A DNA stretch of 64,000 bases. It comes from Bdellovibrionales bacterium. Lineage in GTDB: Bacteria > Bdellovibrionota > Bdellovibrionia > Bdellovibrionales > Bdellovibrionaceae. The notes beneath the pieces were generated by a model. It saw nothing but the letters and a program-made list of their open reading frames with translations, did not search any database and was not told where the DNA came from. The DNA lies in assembly GCA_005793345.1 (NCBI GenBank), contig SXSU01000061.1:1-64000 (forward strand), read 5' to 3'. Shown here in pieces: positions 36,344 to 45,133 of the stretch (position 1 is the first letter of the stretch; every line of letters starts with the position of its first letter). A program made the translations under genes and the position numbers.

Positions 36344-37153
36344 TTATTTGAGCCAAAACAAATCTACTTCAAAAACAGCGAGTTCTTCGGCATCAGTATT
36401 TTTTACGGTTTCACTAACTTTTGAAATTAATGAAACAATTTCATCTCGAATGTGTTTAAAATCTTTTTTACTTATTGATAAAGGACCTGAAAACATTAAT
36501 TCTTCATCAGTAAGATTTTCTGATCGCTGTAGCGCTTTCAATCGCCAATTAGTATGATGTTTAACAATAAATGGCGAAGTTTTTTCTAGGTGAGTACGTT
36601 GTGGTCCCATTTTATATAATCCTAGGTCTTCGATTACTAATCCAGTAGAAACTAAAAAATTAAGTATCTCAGTTACCTTTTCTCTTTCTACACTTAGACG
36701 TTTACATATTGAATCTATATTTTGAGGCCCTTTGAGAGAACTTGAGAGTCGTATAGCTGAATATATCCAACTTGAATAAAATATTGATTTTTGTTCATCA
36801 CTCATTACTAATTCGCGAGTTAATCTTTTAGAGAGTTGCAATGATTCCGATTTTAGCTTTTCTTGTTTATTTTTGAGATGATTTTTTAACTTTTGAGTCG
36901 ATGCTCGTTCTATTTGAACTATTGTATTAAAATATTCTGATTCCAACTCGCCTAAACCGATATATAACTGAAGTTCTAAAGCTTGTTCTGGGGTCAATTC
37001 TCTTTTTCCTGATAAGATTTGGCTCATTACTGATGTTTCAATTCTAAGAATATTAGACCAAACAGTTAAAATACCACGACCTCGCTTTGGTTGATGTTTA
37101 AGCCAATCTCTTAAAAAATTTCTATAATTATTGTAATTAAAAATCGATTCCAT
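36344..37153 (-). CDS. TIGR02147-family protein, probable regulator
   Basis: A 269-residue protein of the TIGR02147 family, known almost only from Fibrobacter and Bdellovibrio-type genomes, where it is multi-copy. Typical elements: N-terminal IFNYNNYRNFLRDWL, an HTH-like segment (TSVMSQILSGKRELTPEQALEL, residues about 41-62), a long basic helix with KNHLKNKQEK, and a winged-helix-like middle (ISKRLSVEREKVTEILNFL). It probably binds DNA, but targets are unknown. Its presence is one of the better taxonomic hints in this window. Confidence 0.82.
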   Translation of the reverse strand: MESIFNYNNYRNFLRDWLKHQPKRGRGILTVWSNILRIETSVMSQILSGKRELTPEQALELQLYIGLGELESEYFNTIVQIERASTQKLKNHLKNKQEKLKSESLQLSKRLTRELVMSDEQKSIFYSSWIYSAIRLSSSLKGPQNIDSICKRLSVEREKVTEILNFLVSTGLVIEDLGLYKMGPQRTHLEKTSPFIVKHHTNWRLKALQRSENLTDEELMFSGPLSISKKDFKHIRDEIVSLISKVSETVKNTDAEELAVFEVDLFWLK

Positions 37154-37326
37154 TTTATCAATATTATCGGAATGTTAGTAGTAAAGTTGAGCATTTTTGC
37201 TAATAAAAGTACCCAAATTTAATAATTTTTTTAAGGATATTAAAATCAAATCTATTTATATTCATTTCATTGGAGCCATTAAACAATAATTAAGATTGAT
37301 AAGATCTTAAAATCAAAGGAGTAAAA

Positions 37327-37695
37327 ATGAAAATGCAATTAAATAAAATATTATTCAGTATTGCCATACTAGTATTTAGTATTGGGGCATCAGCGGGTAC
37401 TAGACTGTGTTATGTGCAGAATCAAGATTCTGAAGGTGTCTACAAGGATGTACTTGCGCCGCCCTTACCAATTGATTCAAATGATTTTCAGAATCATCTA
37501 CTACTGCAAGAAGGAGAGATGATGTACACCGTAGCACAATCTGAAGCGAATGGAAAAATCACTGTAGCAATGTTCAGTAGAGCAGATAAATCAACTTTGA
37601 TACTAGCGAGTTCAAATGGGGTAGATGGAATTACTCTAATTAATGAATCAAAAAAAAGACTCATTGGTTGCTCTGCTGTAACTGAAAATAAATAG
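37327..37695 (+). CDS. small exported protein of unknown function
   Basis: A 122-residue protein with a signal peptide (MKMQLNKILFSIAILVFSIGASA). The mature part, about 100 residues, has one Cys near each end (TRLCYVQ and LIGCSAV) that could pair in the periplasm. AGGAG precedes the ATG and a strong intrinsic terminator follows the stop by 16 bases, so it is its own transcription unit, well expressed by its signals. Not recognised. Confidence 0.75.
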   Translation: MKMQLNKILFSIAILVFSIGASAGTRLCYVQNQDSEGVYKDVLAPPLPIDSNDFQNHLLLQEGEMMYTVAQSEANGKITVAMFSRADKSTLILASSNGVDGITLINESKKRLIGCSAVTENK

Positions 37696-37711
37696 TTATA
37701 TAAATCTATGC

Positions 37712-37747
37712 GAAAGGATAACTTTAAAAAGTTATCCTTTCTTTTTT
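37712..37747 (+). terminator. strong intrinsic terminator
   Basis: Arms GAAAGGATAACTT (37712-37724) and AAGTTATCCTTTC (37729-37741) are perfectly complementary around TAAA and are followed by TTTTTT. It ends the small exported gene 17 bases upstream of the next start. Confidence 0.92.
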
Positions 37748-37763
37748 GCATATAAGGAAGTTT

Positions 37764-38366
37764 ATGTTTACACATTATATTAAATTTATTTTGTTTATAT
37801 TTTTTAATTTTTCTTCTTTTTCATTAATGGCATTTGAAAAGGGCCAACTCAATATTAATACGGGATTCGGTATTTTCGGTAGTCGAGGTGTCTTAGGTAT
37901 TTCTGCTGATAAGTTTATATCTGAAAATCATGTCATTTCTTTTTCTACAGCACTAGATGCAATAGGACCTTCGATGTCTATGGGATATAAATATTTTGAT
38001 AAAGCATTCAATCGACCAGGCACTGGCACTTTTTTAGATAAATGTTTCTTTTTATTTGATTGTGAAAGTCATCCATATGTTGGTTTAAGTTTACAATATG
38101 CTAGTGGTACTAAAATCGAATTCACTTCTGAAAATCAAAAAAGAGATTATGCTACAAAAAGTGCTCAACTCGGACTGATGTTAATTGGTTTTCGAGATGT
38201 TTTTAAAAACAACATGACTTTAGATTTAGAAATTTCAAATCGAAATCTTTTAACAGGTGGAAAAATTCAACAAACTTCAGGTCCATCTAATTCTAATGAT
38301 ATAAGTAATCTTAAATCTGCTTATAACAGTTTCGGAGTTGGATTAGCAATCGGATATCTTTTTTAA
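37764..38366 (+). CDS. exported outer-membrane-like protein of unknown function
   Basis: The start is the ATG at 37764, behind AAGGAAG; a TTG at 37746 lies in the terminator tail. The 200-residue product has a signal peptide (HYIKFILFIFFNFSSFSLMA) and alternating hydrophobic/polar strands rich in Gly and aromatic residues (INTGFGIFGSRGVLGIS, GYKYFDKAF, YVGLSLQYASG, SFGVGLAIGYLF), ending in an aromatic residue as small beta-barrel outer membrane proteins do. Two Cys lie close together (CFFLFDC). The barrel assignment is inference. Confidence 0.65.
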   Translation: MFTHYIKFILFIFFNFSSFSLMAFEKGQLNINTGFGIFGSRGVLGISADKFISENHVISFSTALDAIGPSMSMGYKYFDKAFNRPGTGTFLDKCFFLFDCESHPYVGLSLQYASGTKIEFTSENQKRDYATKSAQLGLMLIGFRDVFKNNMTLDLEISNRNLLTGGKIQQTSGPSNSNDISNLKSAYNSFGVGLAIGYLF

Positions 38367-38375
38367 ATAACTGCT

Positions 38376-38421
38376 CATGATAAAGTCTATTTGCATTGCG
38401 ATTATAAGAGACAAAATCATG
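38376..38421 (+). repeat. 46-bp palindromic repeat, copy 2
   Basis: Begins CATGATAAAGTCT and ends GAGACAAAATCATG; the arms CATGAT/ATCATG and GTCT/AGAC pair across an internal loop. Lies nine bases after the stop codon of the outer-membrane-like gene. No T-run follows. Confidence 0.8.
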
Positions 38422-38549
38422 CGCCGTGATTCACGCTGCATTTTGAAAATAAAAACAATGTATTGTTTGAGTTTTCACAAAATAATAAAAGATAAATAAA
38501 AATGTATTTTGGCATCGCTATTGCTGGTATTGAAGCAAAAAGGATCAAT

Positions 38550-39590
38550 ATGATTTCTTCTCTCACTAAATATTTCAAAAAATTAACTACTCCGCTCATA
38601 GTTGTCATCCTTACCAAAAGTTGTCACTTAATGGCTGACCCATCTGGAGGTGGAGGCTTGGATGGTGGAGGTGGTAGAAGTGTTGTATGTCGAAATAAAA
38701 AAGGAAAAATTAAATCAGCAGAGCTTTTTGATTTTTATGAAGGAAGAGTTCAGCATAAAGTTAAGCCTGTAATTAGCAAGGATTCATTTGAGTCTCAAGT
38801 CGAAACAATGATTCAACGAATAGGAAAAGGGCGAGAACCTCAATTTACTGAAAATTTAAGACTTTACGCAAATTTTATTATTGGACTAATTAAAAGTAAT
38901 CAAATGTTACCTGACGGTACAGGATTAATTCCAGTAGAAGACTCAAAACATGAAATATTGCCACCTAAAAATTGTGAATATGAACAATTGGCGAATTATA
39001 CAAGTCAGAATCAAGTTTTGATAAATAGGGAAATTTGGAAAAAATTGAATAATACAAATAAAGCAGGTTTGGTTGTACATGAAGCACTCTACAAAGTATT
39101 CAGATTTTATGGTGCTACTAATTCAAAACGAGTTAGAAAAGTGGTTGCATTTACTTTTAGTGGTATTGAAACTTACCCACCAGTTTTTCAAACTTTTTCA
39201 GAAAAGCCTTTGAAGTGTCATACTTTACTAAATGAAAATGGTAGTCCTTTTCCAGGGACTTCCTTCTATGCATATAATACACCTGATGGTGATTTGCATT
39301 TTCAGTTTGATTATATTGATGGGGGGCTCATGCTTTCAAAAACTATAATTGGTATTGATAAAATTCCAATAGAGAAATTACTTGGAGATAATGAAATTCC
39401 ATTTGTTACATATTGGATACCACTCTCCTCTCTTTATGATTTTGGATCTACAATTGTTATTTCCTTTGAACCTAGAGATTTAAATAATAATGATCATCGC
39501 AAAAAAATGAAAATTGGTATACAAAGTATACCAGCAGTTCCTACTCAAGAATTTCTTTGTGGACCAAGTGATAGTGAAAAGACTAACTAA
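38550..39590 (+). CDS. exported protein of a Bdellovibrio-type Gly-rich family
   Basis: The start is the ATG at 38550 behind AAGGA, giving 346 residues; an in-frame ATG 16 codons upstream lacks a site. After the signal sequence comes GGGGLDGGGGRSVVCRNKK and IKSAELFDFYEGR, a Gly-rich, Cys-containing head seen in families of exported proteins of Bdellovibrio relatives. NKAGLVVHEALYKVFRF (about residue 190) resembles the HE-containing helix of the same family. Function is unknown; a peptidase-like role has not been shown. Preceded by repeat copy 2. Confidence 0.65.
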   Translation: MISSLTKYFKKLTTPLIVVILTKSCHLMADPSGGGGLDGGGGRSVVCRNKKGKIKSAELFDFYEGRVQHKVKPVISKDSFESQVETMIQRIGKGREPQFTENLRLYANFIIGLIKSNQMLPDGTGLIPVEDSKHEILPPKNCEYEQLANYTSQNQVLINREIWKKLNNTNKAGLVVHEALYKVFRFYGATNSKRVRKVVAFTFSGIETYPPVFQTFSEKPLKCHTLLNENGSPFPGTSFYAYNTPDGDLHFQFDYIDGGLMLSKTIIGIDKIPIEKLLGDNEIPFVTYWIPLSSLYDFGSTIVISFEPRDLNNNDHRKKMKIGIQSIPAVPTQEFLCGPSDSEKTN

Positions 39591-39814
39591 TTTTCGTAAT
39601 AGGCGGTGGAAGTAAAAAATAGCACTAAATGGTTCCTATTTTTTATGATCTATTGCAATTTCTTATAATCTACATGTCTAATTCAAATAATTTTTTTAGT
39701 TAATTTTAAACAGTGTGGTTATTTTTGTAAAGTTAGATAAGTATTAATCTTTGTAAAATGAGAATTTGGCGTTAAGTTTGCATAGTATTAAAGAATTATA
39801 CAGAGGAATAAAAG

Positions 39815-41671
39815 GTGATCATTTTAAAGAATTTTATAAATTCATTTCAAATAAAGTTAATATTATGTATTATTCTTTTATTTTTTTTCGAAAGTGAATT
39901 GTTTGCTAAGGATGATTTTTATAAAATATTAGAAGTTGATAAAAGTGCAAGTGAACAAACTATAAAGAGACAGTATAAAAAATTGGCTTTACGGTATCAC
40001 CCAGATCGCATTAAAAAATATTTGGGAGAAGACTTTACAAAAGAAGATGTTGAATTATATGAGAAAAAATATAAGCAAATTAATGAAGCTAATAGAGTTT
40101 TATCAGATCCACAAAAAAAAGCTGAATACGACCGAGAGATCTTCAATTATTATGCAAATTCAATACGAGAAAATGAGATTGATTTTTACTCAGCACATGA
40201 GCCAGAAGCTGAAAGTATCGCTTCAATATTGTCAAAGCTTGTTAAAAATGGTTCAAATGAGCATTCCATAGAATATAAGGAAGCACTTGAGGAATCCTAT
40301 ATTATTTTAGATAAAATTTATTATAAAATTAAATATAATATTGAGTTAACAGAAAATGATTTTAATCTTATATTAAATGAGATTGCAAACCCTAAAAAGG
40401 ATACTAGCTTTAGGCTTAGGCTAAATGCTATTTTAGTTAAAATTGATCCATGGCCACAAGATATTTGGAATTATATTGAAAAAAATTTTGAATTACTACG
40501 TGCAGGAGCACCACTGTTTAGATTGGTTGATGCAATAAATGAGAAAAAATATTGGCCACCAAATTTTGCAGCAAGAGTCGAATCATTAATTGCTAATAAT
40601 TTTGAGAATAAAAGTATAATTCCAGTAAATGATCTTATTAAATTAAATAATTTACGAATAAGTGCATTTTTATTATTACTAAATAGAGAAAATAGCCCTA
40701 TAGATCAGATGACTTATGAAGTTGAAAGTTATTTATCCTCTCACTACAGAAGCGATTTATTTAAACATGGTCTTTTTCTTATTGTTAATGATAAAAGATT
40801 AAAATCAGATAAAATTGATAATTTATTACTAGAGGCAATTAAAAGTGAACTCGTAATTTATCCTGATAATAAAAATTATGGTATATTTAATTCTAGGAGT
40901 ATTTTTGATATCTTTTTTGAAAGAGAAAAAATTCCAGAGGAAATATGGGAAATTATTTCTGAAAAATTAACAGATAAAATAAAAAATAAAGAGGTTATTT
41001 TACAAATGTTAGATACAATCATATTTCTAACTCAAAAACATGATGCTCCAGAAATTATTACTGAATCATTATTTTCAATTTTAGCTTTAGATTCTGATAT
41101 ATTAATAAGATTTTTGAGTGAGTTTTTAAATTATGACAAAGATAGAAACAATTATAATAAAAGAAGTATTAAAGTTTCAAATGCAGAAAGACTGCAGCAC
41201 TTGACCTGTTTAGGTTTGAATTGTAATAGAGAGTTGATTAAGATAATACAAGATTTTACATGCGGTTCTATATCGAGGATCAAAGGTTCTAAAGATATTA
41301 GACTTGAGTTAGTAAAAAAACTCACATCCTCTTTAGAGACGGATAATGAACTAATGCAGGATTTAGATTTTAAAACTGAATTGCATGAACTATTAGATAA
41401 TGAACGACGTTTTGGTAATAAAGATATATTAGTAATAAAGGAATTAGAATCTGCGATTAGTCAATTCGAAGAAAAAATTATTACTAGTGAAATTCAAAAT
41501 GAAGAACCTAAGTTATCCCAAGAGTTAAAATTAAATCCGATAGAATCCCCTGAAATTGCAATTCCGACAAAAGTTAAAAAAACTAATTTTATTAATTATA
41601 CTCAAGATATTTTTGCAAAGATCAAAAAATCTTTTTCGAAAAATAGTTGCTCAGCTTTGTTTAAAAAGTAA
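39815..41671 (+). CDS. exported or membrane-anchored J-domain protein
   Basis: A 618-residue protein. An N-terminal hydrophobic segment (IKLILCIILLFFFESELFA) looks like a signal peptide or anchor and is directly followed by a J domain (residues about 33-108): DFYKILEVDKSASEQTIKRQ, then HPD in RYHPDRIKK, then YKQINEANRVLSDPQKKAEY. No Gly/Phe or zinc-finger region follows; the remaining 500 residues are helical and unassigned. A J domain normally stimulates cytoplasmic DnaK, so export places it away from its partner unless the topology is reversed. GTG start behind GAGGAA. Confidence 0.8.
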   Translation: MIILKNFINSFQIKLILCIILLFFFESELFAKDDFYKILEVDKSASEQTIKRQYKKLALRYHPDRIKKYLGEDFTKEDVELYEKKYKQINEANRVLSDPQKKAEYDREIFNYYANSIRENEIDFYSAHEPEAESIASILSKLVKNGSNEHSIEYKEALEESYIILDKIYYKIKYNIELTENDFNLILNEIANPKKDTSFRLRLNAILVKIDPWPQDIWNYIEKNFELLRAGAPLFRLVDAINEKKYWPPNFAARVESLIANNFENKSIIPVNDLIKLNNLRISAFLLLLNRENSPIDQMTYEVESYLSSHYRSDLFKHGLFLIVNDKRLKSDKIDNLLLEAIKSELVIYPDNKNYGIFNSRSIFDIFFEREKIPEEIWEIISEKLTDKIKNKEVILQMLDTIIFLTQKHDAPEIITESLFSILALDSDILIRFLSEFLNYDKDRNNYNKRSIKVSNAERLQHLTCLGLNCNRELIKIIQDFTCGSISRIKGSKDIRLELVKKLTSSLETDNELMQDLDFKTELHELLDNERRFGNKDILVIKELESAISQFEEKIITSEIQNEEPKLSQELKLNPIESPEIAIPTKVKKTNFINYTQDIFAKIKKSFSKNSCSALFKK

Positions 41672-41947
41672 TGAGTTTAATGAAAAACATTTAAGTAAAT
41701 TAAAACTAGTATCCAAGGCGACTTTTTTTTGTCACTTCAATGTTAAAATAACTTCATAACGATTTTACATGTTCGGCGCCGTAAAGACTTTCTACATTCA
41801 AGATAAATGTTAGTCTAAAACTCTACAGTTTCAAAATTATTCAATTTGATGTATATTTATATATTAATATGCTTTCCGGTTTATAATATTAAAAATTAAT
41901 AACACCAAATTTGTAATGTTATCGTATCAATTCTTTGGAGGTTTAAT

Positions 41948-43858
41948 TTGTCAAAAAGTGTTAAATTGATACTACAAATTTTGATTATTTTTTTAAATTT
42001 GCATTCTGAAAATAGTTTTGCTGCGAATTTATGTAAAAATATTTTTAACTCCATATCCACACATTTTATTCTTAACCAAAGTGCTGTAGATAAATACCGA
42101 GCCCAATTTAGACAATTTTTAACCCAAACTCTACCTCCCGTTTTGTCAGTAAATGAACTGGAAGGTAAACCTCCGTTGGAGGTTATTGCTCACCTTTATT
42201 GGGAATATAAGAATTCAGAAAGTGCTTTGTTGAACAATTGGTTAAATACAGTGATTAAAGAATTTCCATTGGTACTCAGCCCCGAAGAAAGAGCAGCAAT
42301 TCAATTGGAGATAAACCCCTTAGATCCAATTCACAAATTTGACGATTGGCTTATAGATATTATATTTGGACTTTCGCGTAAAGATATTAACCTGAAACTT
42401 GCTCCTGTACATAAAAATAGCGATACAGCAGTAGGAACATGGCCGCACTTACTTCCAGATGGCTACAATACTTCTTATCGATTGCTCGATGAAATGCTTT
42501 TGCGAGCTAATTTAAAAGACGGTGATATTGTAGTTGATATGGGTAGTGGACTGGGACGACTTGGAATCCTTATCGGGAAGAAGTACCCAAATCTAAAGTA
42601 TGTGGGTTACGAATTTTGGATGGATCGGATACAACCTGCAATGAATGTTGCTCAGCAAGATGGGTTAAGAAACGTAAATTACGTACATGCTGATTTTTCC
42701 ACCCCAGATTTTACATTAGTAAGGGGTGACCTCTTTTTCGCTTACCAACCAAATTCTTCGAATGAGATTATGGCTGTAATGACCAAAAAGCTTCGAGAGG
42801 TAGCAAAACACAAAGCCATCAGAGTTGTAACCCGAATAGGTAGTAGAGAATTTCTTGATCATTCACAGCAGTTTCTTATTCTCGAAGATATGAATTGGAA
42901 AGCAATGCAGTTTTGGAATTCAAATCCTGGTTTTCTTGGGCAGCACCCATCGCGATTTTCAGAGGATATACTTAATAGAAAACTTACAAGTGAAGAAATA
43001 GATGAACTCAATAGATTGTTGAATCTAGCCATGAATGAAGATTCCAAAATTGGTTCTTCGTCTGCGATAGAAACTGAGTTAAATTATTTCTCTAACAAAG
43101 ATTTAGTTATTTTGGCAGAACTCTATATGCAGAATTGGGAATTGGTAGTCAAAAATCCGCAAGAGCTAAATTCAATTATGATCAGTATAAGTAAAAGTAT
43201 AGAGTATCGTACACTCACGAATGAAGAAGAGCTTAACTTAAGTAGGTGGGCTAAATCATATTGGTTAGATGGAAACAATCCTGGTTTAAAAATCCTGGAT
43301 ATCATTTTCAATGTTCCAAAAAGTGCATCAAAGTCAAAGAACAAAGATCCCTATTCATTGTTTACAAAAATTTTTTCAGAGTTAAGTTTGAGTAAAGTTG
43401 GCAAGTTTATTGATTTAATTTCCGGAGATGTGCGGCCGGCAGTAATACATTCGAAAATGCCAGAACTCAATTTTCAGTACTTATTAATTGCGCCTTCGTA
43501 TTACGATACTTTCCGTATCAAGCGAGAACTTGATGTCTGTTTGGGCTCAAATAATGATGCAATTTTTGCTCCGGAGCAGAAAACAATGATACAAGTTAAG
43601 CAAAATGAAAATATGATTCAAGAAATCTATTCTGAAGGTGATGTTGCATTTTTTGATTCCTCGGATCCTATTTATCCCCATTATAATGAGAGCGTAAGAA
43701 TATTATCCCTATTGAAAAAGTGGTCATTAAATCATAAAGTAAGATTTGTTACGAATGCCAGTGCTGAAGAACTTAGGGAAGGGTTAGGGGAAAAACCAAA
43801 AAATATTCGTTCACTTAGTTTTGGCTATAATCTTTTTGAAATAGATCAGAAACTCTAA
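41948..43858 (+). CDS. exported protein with a SAM-methyltransferase domain
   Basis: A 636-residue protein that starts at TTG behind a good GGAGG (six-base spacing). A signal peptide (LILQILIIFLNLHSENSFA) precedes about 170 residues without known domain, then a class I methyltransferase core: GDIVVDMGSGLGRLGILI (motif I, about residues 195-212), YVGYEFWMDRIQ, NVNYVHADFS and GDLFFAYQPNSS, in the style of DOT1-like or small exported methyltransferases. The C-terminal 290 residues are helical and unassigned. SAM is not known to be available in the periplasm, so action inside another cell is possible but unproven. Confidence 0.75.
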   Translation: MSKSVKLILQILIIFLNLHSENSFAANLCKNIFNSISTHFILNQSAVDKYRAQFRQFLTQTLPPVLSVNELEGKPPLEVIAHLYWEYKNSESALLNNWLNTVIKEFPLVLSPEERAAIQLEINPLDPIHKFDDWLIDIIFGLSRKDINLKLAPVHKNSDTAVGTWPHLLPDGYNTSYRLLDEMLLRANLKDGDIVVDMGSGLGRLGILIGKKYPNLKYVGYEFWMDRIQPAMNVAQQDGLRNVNYVHADFSTPDFTLVRGDLFFAYQPNSSNEIMAVMTKKLREVAKHKAIRVVTRIGSREFLDHSQQFLILEDMNWKAMQFWNSNPGFLGQHPSRFSEDILNRKLTSEEIDELNRLLNLAMNEDSKIGSSSAIETELNYFSNKDLVILAELYMQNWELVVKNPQELNSIMISISKSIEYRTLTNEEELNLSRWAKSYWLDGNNPGLKILDIIFNVPKSASKSKNKDPYSLFTKIFSELSLSKVGKFIDLISGDVRPAVIHSKMPELNFQYLLIAPSYYDTFRIKRELDVCLGSNNDAIFAPEQKTMIQVKQNENMIQEIYSEGDVAFFDSSDPIYPHYNESVRILSLLKKWSLNHKVRFVTNASAEELREGLGEKPKNIRSLSFGYNLFEIDQKL

Positions 43859-43915
43859 AAGAGCTTTTGGAGGTATTTTAAAATATGTTAATATTAGAGA
43901 TATAAACATTAAAAT

Positions 43916-44839
43916 TTATTTACTGCGATTTAAATTAAACTGAATCAACTCTGTAATTGAATCAGATTTGATTTTTGATTTTTCAAGAAGTTGAATAGCT
44001 CTATTGCTCACATCATTTAAAATCTCTTGAGTTCGAGTTGCTCCAATTAAATTTATTAAATTGCAGGGCTCAGGATTTTTTTCATCGAAATCTAAAAAAT
44101 CATCTTTAATTTGAAAAGCAAGTCCAATGAGTTCGCCAGCCTCTGAAATATCATATTGTTTGTCCGGACTTACTTGAGCAATGATTGCTGCTCCCTCGGC
44201 ACAACATTTTATTAGTGCTGCTGTTTTTAATTTATGAATCATTAAAATATTTTCTGCAGAAAATGACTTTTCGTTAATTTTAAAATCATCATTATTTTTT
44301 TTATTTTTATCGTCTAAATTTAATAAATCAAGTTGTTGACCTGCAACCATACCCTGTGGGCCAGCACAGTAAGACAATAGCTGTACTAACTTTAATCCAA
44401 TGGATGGTTTGTTTGTATAATACTTACCAATTATATGAAAGGCTTCAGTTAATAATCCATCTCCTGCAAGTAAAGCAGTGGTTTCACCGTACTTAATATG
44501 GTTTGTGGGTTTTCCACGTCTTTCGGAATCATCATCCATACAAGGCAAATCATCGTGAATGAGCGAATATGTATGTATACATTCGACGGCAGCAGCAAAT
44601 GGAATGTAATCAGAAGGTTTTATATCAAGGGCTTCGCAGACCAATTGAATAAGTTGCGGTCTAAATCTTTTTCCACCACTAAATAAAGAATACTTCATTG
44701 AATCAACTAAAATTGGGCATTCAATTTTAGAGTCAAAACTAAAATGGTTTAATAAGAAATTTTCAAAATTAGATAGAGATTTATTGTTATCAGACGTCAC
44801 TTTTAAAATCTTTTGTGAGGGGTTTATTGTTTTCGTCAA
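43916..44839 (-). CDS. ispA: farnesyl/geranyl diphosphate synthase
   Basis: A 307-residue trans-isoprenyl diphosphate synthase with both Asp-rich motifs complete: IHDDLPCMDDDSERRGK and FQIKDDFLDFDE, plus GGKRFRP and the HKLKTAALIKCCAEG segment of the IspA subgroup. It elongates IPP/DMAPP to FPP, feeding quinones, haem O and cell-wall carriers, and precursors for the crt pathway. The TTG at 44839 overlaps xseB by 50 bases; a GTG 13 codons later would overlap only 11 and aligns better with IspA N-termini. The xseA-xseB-ispA order is common in bacteria. Confidence 0.9.
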   Translation of the reverse strand: MTKTINPSQKILKVTSDNNKSLSNFENFLLNHFSFDSKIECPILVDSMKYSLFSGGKRFRPQLIQLVCEALDIKPSDYIPFAAAVECIHTYSLIHDDLPCMDDDSERRGKPTNHIKYGETTALLAGDGLLTEAFHIIGKYYTNKPSIGLKLVQLLSYCAGPQGMVAGQQLDLLNLDDKNKKNNDDFKINEKSFSAENILMIHKLKTAALIKCCAEGAAIIAQVSPDKQYDISEAGELIGLAFQIKDDFLDFDEKNPEPCNLINLIGATRTQEILNDVSNRAIQLLEKSKIKSDSITELIQFNLNRSK

Positions 44840-45011
44840 AACCTGTTAAAACTTTTATTTTATTTTCAGCATCAGTGAGTTGAGTTTGGCACTCGCGAGA
44901 TAGCTGAACTCCTTCTTCAAATAATTTTAAAGATTGTTCTAAAGTTACATCTCCTTTTTCCATTTTTTGTACGATCTCTTCTAGTCTGGTTAGTTTTTTT
45001 TCAAATTCCAT
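44790..45011 (-). CDS. xseB: exodeoxyribonuclease VII small subunit
   Basis: A 73-residue helical protein matching XseB: FEKKLTRLEEIVQKMEKGDV, TLEQSLKLFEEGVQL, then a basic/polar tail. Several copies bind one large subunit (XseA, encoded just upstream) to form the single-strand-specific nuclease. It is followed by and overlaps ispA. About 120 bp with a terminator-like hairpin separate it from xseA, so it may have its own promoter. Confidence 0.92.
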   Translation of the reverse strand: MEFEKKLTRLEEIVQKMEKGDVTLEQSLKLFEEGVQLSRECQTQLTDAENKIKVLTGFDENNKPLTKDFKSDV

Positions 45012-45092
45012 AGTTGTATTTTATCCTTCTAGTAATAATAATTATTTATCAATTTTATATTTAATAATCCATTTTAAACTAATTTAGCTCAA

Positions 45093-45124
45093 AAAAATTT
45101 AGTTAAGATTAGTTCAACTAATCT
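45093..45124 (-). terminator. terminator-like hairpin after xseA
   Basis: Arms AGATTAGT (45106-45113) and ACTAATCT (45117-45124); on the minus strand a run of seven T follows within six bases (45099-45091 region). It lies ten bases past the xseA stop. Confidence 0.55.
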
Positions 45125-45133
45125 CAACTCAAC

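Noticed and set aside
38376-38421. The 46-bp palindromes as plain intrinsic terminators
   Set aside because: Their stems contain internal mismatches, they mostly lack a following T-run, and the conserved arm sequence is more than a terminator requires; a terminating role is not excluded but is not the best description.
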